A stretch of 64,000 bases of DNA. Source: Verrucomicrobiota bacterium (GTDB taxonomy: Bacteria > Verrucomicrobiota > Verrucomicrobiia > Limisphaerales > UBA9464). Positions within the stretch are counted from its first letter, which is position 1; each line of letters starts with the position of its first letter. The notes under the pieces are model-generated. The model was not told the origin of the DNA. It did not search any database and worked only from the letters and a program-made list of their open reading frames with translations. Below, one piece after another: positions 20,227-27,105 of this stretch. The DNA lies in assembly GCA_947454705.1 (NCBI GenBank), contig CANGKZ010000009.1, positions 62,001 to 126,000 on the forward strand, in the 5' to 3' direction. The translations under genes and the position numbers were made by a program.

Positions 20227-20871
20227 TCAACGGGGTTCCTGGACCATCCGGTGCGTGGGAACTGCCAGCAGTGCTCCGAGAGTGGGGGCGATCAGGTAGA
20301 TCCAAAGATGATCCAGATGCAGAGCAATCACTGCAGGTCCGAGAGAGCGGGCGGGATTCATCGAAGCACCACAAATGGGGCCTGCGAAGAGCGCTTCAAG
20401 TCCCACCGTGGCGCCGATGGCGATTCCGGCCGTGATGCCCTTTTCCTTGGCCCCAGACGACACCTGCAAGATCACCAGCATGAGGAAAAAGGTGAGCACC
20501 ACTTCGAGAAGGAAGGATTGAAGATCGCTTCCCGAGGGGAGGGTGGCTCCGAGGAGTGGGTTGGTTGGGAACAGAGCCCAGATCAATCCGCTCGCGGCGA
20601 GAGCGCCGGTGAACTGGGCGCCGAGGTAGGCAGGAACCCGCGGCCAATCGAATCGACCGGCGGTGGCAAAAGCGACGGTGACGGCCGGATTGAAGTGCGC
20701 CCCGCTGACGTCGCCAAAGGTGTAAATCATCGACAGCACGATGAGACCGAAGGTGATGGCGATGCCCAGGTGGGTGATCGTGCCGTGGGTCTCCTGATTG
20801 ATCACGATCGCGCCCGTGCCCGCAAACACGATGCCGAAGGTGCCGATGAATTCCGCTATCAGCCTATTCAT
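20227..20871 (-). CDS. Aquaporin/glycerol facilitator (MIP family), arsenite channel candidate
   Basis: A 214-residue channel with six predicted helices and both signature half-helices, HFNPAVTV and SMNPARSLGPA. The second carries the selectivity-filter Arg. The ATG at 20871 (MNRLIAEFIGTFGIVFAG) matches family N-termini and overlaps the arsR stop by 4 bases. In Sinorhizobium meliloti a MIP channel (AqpS) in an ars operon lets arsenite made by ArsC leave down its gradient. The same layout here, with no ArsB or Acr3 pump in view, suggests that role. Sequence alone does not distinguish water, glycerol and arsenite selectivity. Confidence 0.9.
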   Translation of the reverse strand: MNRLIAEFIGTFGIVFAGTGAIVINQETHGTITHLGIAITFGLIVLSMIYTFGDVSGAHFNPAVTVAFATAGRFDWPRVPAYLGAQFTGALAASGLIWALFPTNPLLGATLPSGSDLQSFLLEVVLTFFLMLVILQVSSGAKEKGITAGIAIGATVGLEALFAGPICGASMNPARSLGPAVIALHLDHLWIYLIAPTLGALLAVPTHRMVQEPR

Positions 20872-21266
20872 GAACGCGGGTCCTTTCGATGACATCCCAT
20901 GCCCACGCAGCACGCATCGCCTTCACGCAGCTTTAGTCGCCGCTTGAGCTGAGCCTGATCCCGATTCAACGCGGAGTCCGTCGCGAGCTGTTGCGCAAAG
21001 GTTTCGAACACGAACTCGGTCATGGTCCGGCCGAGTGCAGTGAGCTGGTAGTAGGCCCATTTGCCCTCCTTACGGGAGGTGGCCAGGCCGGACGACCGGA
21101 TGACCTGCAGGTGGGTGGAGAGGGTGGATTGGGAAAGCTTCAATGCATCACACAACTCGCACACGCAAAGTTCCCCGGTCCGGAGCGCGAGGAGGATGCG
21201 CAGCCGGTTGGCATCGGCGAACGCCTTCGCGGCGGAAACGATGGATTTGGAGGCGGGTGAACGCAT
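20868..21266 (-). CDS. arsR: ArsR-family arsenic-responsive repressor
   Basis: A 132-residue winged-helix repressor and the first gene of the ars operon. The ATG at 21266 fits the family start. The metal-sensing helix contains GELCVCELCDAL with Cys34, Cys36 and Cys39, the classical arsenite triad arrangement. It is followed by the recognition helix SQSTLSTHLQVIRSSGLAT and the wing GKWAYYQL. The C-terminus adds GDACCVGMGC (Cys119, Cys120, Cys125), a second cysteine cluster. A palindrome ATCGG-N6-CCGAT overlaps the start codon and is a plausible operator. The stop overlaps the aquaporin start by 4 bases. Confidence 0.94.
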   Translation of the reverse strand: MRSPASKSIVSAAKAFADANRLRILLALRTGELCVCELCDALKLSQSTLSTHLQVIRSSGLATSRKEGKWAYYQLTALGRTMTEFVFETFAQQLATDSALNRDQAQLKRRLKLREGDACCVGMGCHRKDPRS

Positions 21267-21280
21267 CGGTAAGTGCCGAT
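21265..21280. promoter_or_regulatory. Possible ArsR operator
   Basis: ATCGG-TAAGTG-CCGAT is a perfect 5-bp-arm palindrome at the very start of arsR, overlapping the ATG. Placement at the start codon is unusual but compatible with autorepression. Confidence 0.35.
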
Positions 21281-21340
21281 ATGAAGGAGATGACGCGTCG
21301 GGCGCAAGCGGGAAGATGGAAGATGCTGGGTGCTGGGTGT

Positions 21341-21618
21341 CGGATGCTGGATCTGCGGCGAAGGGTTGCTGTTTGGTTTGGCTGATCCCTTGAAAATAGC
21401 CCCGGGTCTTCAGCCCGGGGGGGCCGTCCGCGCAAGCGCCCGAGCCCCAGCGGGGCGACAGAAATCCCGTACGCCCCGACCGATTGCATCGCACTGCATC
21501 GGTTTGAAAAAGGAGCTCCCTCTGCGCCTCCGCGTCTCTGCGGTTGTTCTACGTCAGTTCCGAGGTTGGCGTTGACCAAAGCGGCGTGGCGCTCCGCTTC
21601 CCGCCGCACTCCAAAGTG
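21341..21618. repeat. ~278-bp interspersed repeat, copy 1
   Basis: This region is nearly identical, in direct orientation, to 23741-24018, exactly 2400 bases away. Shared landmarks in order are GGATGCTGGATCTGCGGCGA, a hairpin CCCCGGG-TCTTCAG-CCCGGGG, CGAGCCCCAGCGGGGCGACA, CCGACCGATTGCATCGCA, an (T)CTGCGCCTCCGCGTCTCTGCGG block, and a GCACTCCAAAGTG end. No convincing reading frame is conserved. It fills the gap between arsR and the arylsulfotransferase gene; nothing else is visible there. Confidence 0.85.
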
Positions 21619-21660
21619 AACGGCGCTCCCATTCGTAGCGGGAAAAACTTTAGAACCCGG

Positions 21661-23538
21661 CTATTCGGAAAGGATTCGATAATACTTCAACGGTGCCGCG
21701 GAGGATTGGCTGTCGCGATAGCTGAAGAGCCCCTCGTAGAAGTCGCGGGCGTCCAGGGTTTCGAGCGTCGTCCAGGATTTCAAATCGGATGAAGTCTGGA
21801 CCGCGTAGGTCCGGGTCTCATCGGCGGCGAAAGTCAGATCAACGTCTCCTTCGATGCGCTGCACGGAGAGGTCCGTCACCGGCGAGACAGGATGCGCGTA
21901 CAGATCCGCAATCCGGTGCACCCGGTACACGGTGGAGTTCACGTAACCCACCGAGGCCCGGTCGTATTTCGACAGGGTGACGTCGAAGACCACTTTCGGG
22001 ACTGCGTCGCGGGTGACCTCCTTGAATCGGGCCATGACCACGCCCTTGGCCGCCGGGATTGCATCCTTTCCATCGGCGAACGAGACGGCGGAGAAATCGA
22101 TCAGAACATTGCCGGTCTTGGGCTGGGGTTCGGCGTTGCCCATGTAACCGGTGTAGAGCCATTCGCCCAGGGTGGCGCTGCCGTATTCCCATTCCTGGGA
22201 CACTTCCATGTTCTTCTCGTTGATGCGGTATTCGACCGCCCGGCTGAAATTGAAGGGATCGGTAATGGTTTGTTGCGGCGGGCTGGCCCGGAGGTTGCCG
22301 TTGTCGTAGAGCATCAGTGTGCCGCGCGAGGTGAGCACCGGGGCGTGTTGCCCGTATTGCCACGCGAACGGCGTCCCGACCGGTTTGAGCAAATAGGGCT
22401 GCCACGCCGGGCCCCAGTTTTCATCCGGCCCAAGGATCCATTTGAGCTGACCGGTGGAGCGCGCGAATTTGAACACCGCGTTCTGATTGCGCATGGAAAC
22501 GATCAGCGAATCGTCACTGGGATCTTCGATGACCGCGTTGGCGTGCTCGGTGTCCCAACCGAACGAGGGCAGTCCGTCGGTTAGTGAAGCGATCAGATAA
22601 CTGACCCGCCGCGGGTCCAGGACCTCCACGGGAGCCCAGGCATTGAGGAGGGATTCATCGTCCGCGGACATTTCGATCACCTTCTGATGAACGATATCCG
22701 CAGTTCCCTTGGCCACGCTGGGGTCGTAGGGCGCGGTTGAGAAATCGGTGACCGTTTGGAGCGCGTTTTGAAGGTAGAGGATGGTTCCGTGGTCGGTGGG
22801 GACGCCATCGTGCGGATCGAGAGGCTGCGCCGGCGGATGCCAGGTCCGCACCGTGCGGCCCAGGAGGTCGGTTTCCACAAAAGTGGAGGTGAGCGCAGCG
22901 AAGAGATTTCCGTTGGCGAGTTGTCGGATGTCGAATCCACCGGCCGGGGAGTACCACACCACTTCGCCGCTGGAATCGAGGATGGTGGAATACGCGATGG
23001 TCTTTCCTGGAAGGATTGCCTCCCAGATGAACAGCGAGTAGCCGGGCTCCATTTCCGTCGGATTGCTGGTGAGCACGTGGATGTCCGGGAAATCCGAAGG
23101 CAGGGAACCAGTGACGAATTCCAGCGGCGATGCGGTTGCTGTCTCTTCGTGATCCCGTCCATGCGCGGACACCGTGATGGTGTTGGTTCGGCTGGCTTTG
23201 AACCCGTAGAGCGGAATCGAATGCGTGCGGGTGTAGCCGGGGAAGTAGCGGGTCCGCGCTTCGATGCCGTCGTCCATCGTGACGCTCACACGGGTTTCTG
23301 CATCGGTCCGGAACTCGAGCAATCCGGCGAGCGGAGCGTTGGTGGACGCGGTAAACACGGGAGATTCCAGGAACGAAAGCGAGCGGGCGGGCAGGATTAC
23401 CGATGTAAACAAAGTCGCGGCCAGAACGGTCCGGCGGAGAATCGCTCCGGCGCGTTGCGTCGCGCGAGACGGGTTCGACCGGGGGGCGAAATGGGGTAAA
23501 GGAACGCAGTGGAGGGACGAACAGGGCGATGGATTCAC
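21661..23538 (-). CDS. Arylsulfotransferase (ASST) family protein, secreted
   Basis: A 625-residue protein of the ASST beta-propeller family; in other bacteria ASST transfers sulfate between phenolic esters. The start used is a GTG at 23538. An export signal follows (AILRRTVLAATLFTSVILPARS). An N-terminal Ig-like part (~55-140) precedes the propeller, which includes PGYSLFIWEAILPGKTIAYS, DPHDGVPTDHGTILYLQN, EHANAVIEDPSDDSLIVSMRNQNAVFKF and GQHAPVLTSRGTLMLYDNG, with the repeated His-containing loops typical of ASST active sites. The last ~50 residues (TWTTLETLDARDF then KYYRILSE) resemble the terminal module of the two CAP proteins. The gene is bracketed by two copies of a ~278-bp direct repeat. 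Confidence 0.85.
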   Translation of the reverse strand: MNPSPCSSLHCVPLPHFAPRSNPSRATQRAGAILRRTVLAATLFTSVILPARSLSFLESPVFTASTNAPLAGLLEFRTDAETRVSVTMDDGIEARTRYFPGYTRTHSIPLYGFKASRTNTITVSAHGRDHEETATASPLEFVTGSLPSDFPDIHVLTSNPTEMEPGYSLFIWEAILPGKTIAYSTILDSSGEVVWYSPAGGFDIRQLANGNLFAALTSTFVETDLLGRTVRTWHPPAQPLDPHDGVPTDHGTILYLQNALQTVTDFSTAPYDPSVAKGTADIVHQKVIEMSADDESLLNAWAPVEVLDPRRVSYLIASLTDGLPSFGWDTEHANAVIEDPSDDSLIVSMRNQNAVFKFARSTGQLKWILGPDENWGPAWQPYLLKPVGTPFAWQYGQHAPVLTSRGTLMLYDNGNLRASPPQQTITDPFNFSRAVEYRINEKNMEVSQEWEYGSATLGEWLYTGYMGNAEPQPKTGNVLIDFSAVSFADGKDAIPAAKGVVMARFKEVTRDAVPKVVFDVTLSKYDRASVGYVNSTVYRVHRIADLYAHPVSPVTDLSVQRIEGDVDLTFAADETRTYAVQTSSDLKSWTTLETLDARDFYEGLFSYRDSQSSAAPLKYYRILSE

Positions 23539-23684
23539 AGGATTTGCTTCAACGATGGGGACCAGACAACAAGACGTGCTTCATTCGGGAAACGTTGCAT
23601 GAAATGCGCCGAAATAGTTTCAAAGTTGATGCAGGCGGGTTGCTGCGGAAACACCGCACGGAATTGAACTGGGGAGAGTGGGAG

Positions 23685-23740
23685 AAGATGGCAGATGGGA
23701 GATAGGAGATGGGAGATGGGAGATGGGAGGCCGTGGATGC
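23685..23740. repeat. GGAGAT tandem tract
   Basis: Imperfect tandem copies of (A)GATGGG/GGAGAT run from 23685 to about 23730 and lead directly into the second ~278-bp repeat. No coding potential is evident. Confidence 0.6.
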
Positions 23741-24018
23741 TGGATGCTGGATCTGCGGCGAAGGGTTGCTTTTTGGTTTGGCTGTTCCTTTGAAAATAGC
23801 CCCGGGTCTTCAGCCCGGGGGTTCCGTCCGCGCAAGCACCCGAGCCCCAGCGGGGCGACAGAAAATCTAAAACGCCCCGACCGATTGCATCGCATCGGTT
23901 TATTGAAAGAAGGAGCTCTCTCTGCGCCGCCGCGCCTCTGCGGTTTTCTGGCCTCGGCCTCAAGGTTGGCGTTGAGCAAAGCGGCGTGGCGCTGCGCTTC
24001 CCGTCGCACTCCAAAGTG
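23741..24018. repeat. ~278-bp interspersed repeat, copy 2
   Basis: Direct repeat of 21341-21618 with only scattered substitutions and small indels. The two copies flank the arylsulfotransferase gene. It is followed within about 50 bases by the second 191-bp inverted-repeat element, so the 772-base gap from 23539 to 24311 is almost wholly repetitive and contains no recognisable gene. Confidence 0.85.
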
Positions 24019-24066
24019 ACGGGCGACCCGGTCCGTTTGGCTCAACATCCGCGTTTGGCCTTCTTC

Positions 24067-24257
24067 GTAGCCGCCGCCGGGAGAAGGCGGATCACCCCAA
24101 TTTATGGAATGGTCATCGCTTCATTGGGCGAGCGGAGCGTGGTGGAGTAGGGCTTCCAAACAAACCGAGAACGATTGGATCGCACACGTCCGGCCCAAGG
24201 GAAGTCCGGGTGCGTTTGTGGAACTCGAATGATCCGCCTCGTCCCCTCGGCGGCTAC
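24067..24257. repeat. 191-bp inverted-repeat element, copy 2
   Basis: Bounded by GTAGCCGCCGCCGGG (from 24067) and CTCGGCGGCTAC (to 24257), with about 24 of 28 terminal bases complementary. The length equals copy 1 at 12489-12679 exactly, and the interiors align (CATTGGGCG, CGTCCGGCCCAA). No reading frame or target duplication is apparent. Confidence 0.8.
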
Positions 24258-24311
24258 AAAGCCAAAGCGCGCAACAGGTCGACTTTGGACTTTGGACCTT
24301 GGACGCTGAAA

Positions 24312-25061
24312 CTAGGACTTCGCTTCCGGCCAAGCAGTCCGGACGGTGCGAATCCATTCGTCGGCCATAAGCTGATGACCGGAGTAGGTGGGATGGATGC
24401 CGTCCCAAATCCAGTACTCCGCGGGCGCCCGCTCCAGCGCGCGGTCAAACGCGGACTGAAACCGGACCACCGGCGCGTGATACTTCGCCCCCAGCCGGTT
24501 CACCACGGCTCGGCGCTCGGCGAGATCGGCGCGGTGTTTTTCCCAATCGGTTTTGAAATGTCCCACCGGCAGGCCAAACGGCTCGCAGAGCACGAGTTTC
24601 ACTCCCGGCAGCGCCGCCACGGTGCTAGCGAGCAGTTGGTCGTAGTGGGTTTCGTAGTCCGTGGTGCTGACCCCGGCGTTGAGATCGTTGATGCCGATGA
24701 GAATGCTGAGCAGCCCCGGTTGGAGGTCGAGGGTGTCCTTCTGCCAGCGGGCTTCGAGATCGGTCACCTTGTTGCCGCTGATGCCCCGATTTTGGAACAC
24801 CAGCTGCCGGTCGGCGAGCTGGGCTCCGAATTCGGAGGCGATGATGAACTGATAGCCGTGGCCGAGAATGTGGTTCGGATCGGCGCTGCGTCCGCGGTTG
24901 CCGTCGGTGATGGAATCGCCCTGAAAAAGAATCCGCGTGCCGCGTGCAAAGACGGGCATAGAATTGGCAATAGAGTACGATTTCCGCGTGGCACACGCGG
25001 TCATGAAGAGGCAGAGGAACGCGACGAGGGTAAGTGCTCGGCGAACAGCGGAGGAGCTCAT
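24312..25061 (-). CDS. SGNH/GDSL-type esterase lipoprotein
   Basis: A 249-residue lipoprotein hydrolase. The ATG at 25061 gives a signal peptide ending in the lipobox LFMTAC. The catalytic Ser lies in block I, FQGDSITDG; block II Gly is in GHGYQ; block III is IGINDLN, equivalent to GxND; and the Asp/His pair is in DGIHPTYSGH near the C-terminus. This is the arrangement of SGNH hydrolases that deacetylate polysaccharides or cleave small esters. The substrate is unknown, and no carbohydrate-binding domain is attached. It is preceded by a candidate hairpin and followed by a repeat-rich gap. Confidence 0.92.
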   Translation of the reverse strand: MSSSAVRRALTLVAFLCLFMTACATRKSYSIANSMPVFARGTRILFQGDSITDGNRGRSADPNHILGHGYQFIIASEFGAQLADRQLVFQNRGISGNKVTDLEARWQKDTLDLQPGLLSILIGINDLNAGVSTTDYETHYDQLLASTVAALPGVKLVLCEPFGLPVGHFKTDWEKHRADLAERRAVVNRLGAKYHAPVVRFQSAFDRALERAPAEYWIWDGIHPTYSGHQLMADEWIRTVRTAWPEAKS

Positions 25062-25169
25062 GAAGCGAAAGAGCGAACCGGAATCGTTTGTCCGAAGCAA
25101 CCTCGGCCCCACAATTCAGTCGCAGGAGTCCGTCTGCGCGAGTACGCCCGCTGAAAGGGCCCGGATAGG

Positions 25170-25197
25170 CCGGTTCCAGAGCGTTTTCTGGAACCGG
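25170..25197. terminator. Strong hairpin downstream of the amine oxidase gene
   Basis: A perfect 11-bp stem, CCGGTTCCAGA (25170-25180) with TCTGGAACCGG (25187-25197), surrounds the loop GCGTTT. It lies 59 bases past the stop of the leftward oxidase gene. No strong T-run follows on the minus strand, so an attenuating or processing role is as possible as termination. Confidence 0.5.
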
Positions 25198-25255
25198 GCT
25201 TCTTCCCGGTTTGCGATCTGTGACCGTCGATCGTTGGGGTGACTGCTTCGGGCGG

Positions 25256-26836
25256 TCAGAGGCCGAGGTCGGTGGTGACCTCCGAGGCGGCGCGTTCGCC
25301 GGTCTCGATTGCGCCTTCGAGATATCCCTGGGCGTCAATGGAGGTGTGTTCGCCGCAGAAGTGCGCATTGCCGTCCTGCTCGCCTTCGGCTCCGGCGAAA
25401 CGGGTGTACTGCCCGACCTGCCAATAGGCGTAGCTGCCGCGGCTGTACGGATTGCCGGGCCAGTAGTCGATCGTCGCACGGCCATTCCACCGGGCACCAA
25501 GTCCGGGGAGAACCGGCTCGACCTGGGTGAAGAATTGCGCCGCGCGCGATGCCGGCGTTCCGACCCCGAACGAGTTGCCGATGTTGCCGCCGGTGTAGTC
25601 CACCAGAATGCCTTCGGTTCCGGCCTGCCCCCGACTGACTTCCCATGTGGCCTGGTAGCCGGTGTCGCTGTAGCTGTCGCCGTTGTTTCCGAGCGTCAAC
25701 CAGTGGCGCGAGGAGAACTGCATGTTGAGTTTGGTGTTCGTTCCCATCGCGAGCTCTCGGATGGCGATCATCTTGGTGGTCCCGAAATCGGCTCGGGTCA
25801 GGTCCACTGCGGAATTCAAGATCGAGAACGGCAGGGCCAGCACAAGCTTGTCGGCGGTGACATCGAAGGTGCGTGCGCCCTGCTGGAAGGTGGCAGTGAG
25901 GGTGCCCGAAGGGTTGCGGCGGATGGCGATGAGCGCGGTGCCGGTCACCACCGGAGTGGCGAGACGCGACACGAGGGACGACACGATCTGGTCGTTGCCG
26001 CCGCGGACGTGATACTTCTCATTCGATTGGCCGAAGAGGGTGAACTGGCCGGGGCTGTTGTAACCGAGCAGGTAGAGCAGGCTGAGAGCGCTCTGGCGGT
26101 TGCATTCGGCTCCGTATTCGATGTTGTAGGCCACATCGAGGAGCTTCCCGAGCGGGGATTGGCTGCCTCCGGGGACGTTCTGATCCAGCCAGTCGATGAT
26201 CGACATCTGGTCCAGCTGGCGTCCGCGTTCGGTGGACTGGTTGTAGAGGGTGGGGTAGCCGGCCGCGATGAGGTCGCGATGGATCACCTGCCAGATCGCC
26301 TTCAGGTCATCGGTCGCCTGGGCGTAAGGATAATTGGTGCCGTTGAAGTAGAAATCCGCCTCGGTTCCATTGACCTCGGCTGCGAGCAGGTTGTCGAGGG
26401 GCAGTCGGAGCTCCTGAGCGAGATTGCGCGCTCGGGCGTGTCCTTGGTCGATGAGTTCGCCGCCATGTTCGGCGATCTGCCCGGCAGCGAAGTCGGTGCG
26501 ATTCGACCAGCATCGGCCGCCGAGCCGGGAGTTGGCCTCATAGACGGTCGCGGTGACCCCGGCCTGGCGCAGCCGGTAGGCGCAGGTTAAGCCAGCGAGA
26601 CCGGCACCGACGATCACCACACGCGCAGAGCTGCCGCCGGTTTTGGCTGCCATTGCCGCAGGAGCCGCAGCCAGAAGAGCACCGCCTGCTCCGGTCACGC
26701 GGAGGAAGTCGCGTCGGCTGACCGCGCGGGCACGCTGCTCGTCGATAATTTGGGCGGATTCCACGCCGCGAAGGGCGGATTCCCCGGCGGTGGATGCGGC
26801 TTGGCGAAGAAGTCTGAAAAGAGGGGTGTGGGCCAT
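25256..26836 (-). CDS. Flavin-containing amine oxidase, Tat-exported
   Basis: A 526-residue FAD-dependent oxidoreductase of the monoamine/L-amino-acid oxidase superfamily. The ATG at 26836 is used. A twin-arginine signal (SRRDFLRVTGAGGALLAAA) around residues 40-60 implies folded export to the periplasm. The dinucleotide-binding motif VVIVGAGLAGLTCAYRLRQAG is followed by YEANSRLGGRCW. The C-terminal flavin-binding end reads AHFCGEHTSIDAQGYLEGAIETGERAA, the standard MAO signature region. The substrate could be an amine or amino acid; nothing nearby settles it. It appears monocistronic, with a hairpin after its stop. Confidence 0.9.
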   Translation of the reverse strand: MAHTPLFRLLRQAASTAGESALRGVESAQIIDEQRARAVSRRDFLRVTGAGGALLAAAPAAMAAKTGGSSARVVIVGAGLAGLTCAYRLRQAGVTATVYEANSRLGGRCWSNRTDFAAGQIAEHGGELIDQGHARARNLAQELRLPLDNLLAAEVNGTEADFYFNGTNYPYAQATDDLKAIWQVIHRDLIAAGYPTLYNQSTERGRQLDQMSIIDWLDQNVPGGSQSPLGKLLDVAYNIEYGAECNRQSALSLLYLLGYNSPGQFTLFGQSNEKYHVRGGNDQIVSSLVSRLATPVVTGTALIAIRRNPSGTLTATFQQGARTFDVTADKLVLALPFSILNSAVDLTRADFGTTKMIAIRELAMGTNTKLNMQFSSRHWLTLGNNGDSYSDTGYQATWEVSRGQAGTEGILVDYTGGNIGNSFGVGTPASRAAQFFTQVEPVLPGLGARWNGRATIDYWPGNPYSRGSYAYWQVGQYTRFAGAEGEQDGNAHFCGEHTSIDAQGYLEGAIETGERAASEVTTDLGL

Positions 26837-27105
26837 AGTGAATCGAATTTGGTACACCCTAAGGGCTAGGGCGTTCCGAGAGCAAGGGATCCGAGTGTCA
26901 AAGGCCCACCGTTCAGGGGCTTTGCTTGAGTCGGAGATTCCGGGTTTTCCGCGCGATTTGCACTGCGCCGGTCTCCCTGCAAGCCCCAACCACTCGCGCG
27001 ACGCTCCTCGAGGGAATTCGGTAACCGATCCTCCTGGGAGGCGTCACCCTTTTCGGTAAACCCCGCCTTGAGAATTGGTACCAACTCGGCGGAGACTGCC
27101 TTCAC

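Noticed and set aside
21341-21618. Transposase remnant in the ~278-bp repeat
   Set aside because: Short frames in the two copies are not conserved in phase and no transposase motif (DDE, HUH, tyrosine) is visible; it is better described as a non-coding repeat.
23685-23740. CRISPR-like array in the GGAGAT tract
   Set aside because: The units are short, contiguous and without spacers; it is a simple tandem repeat.
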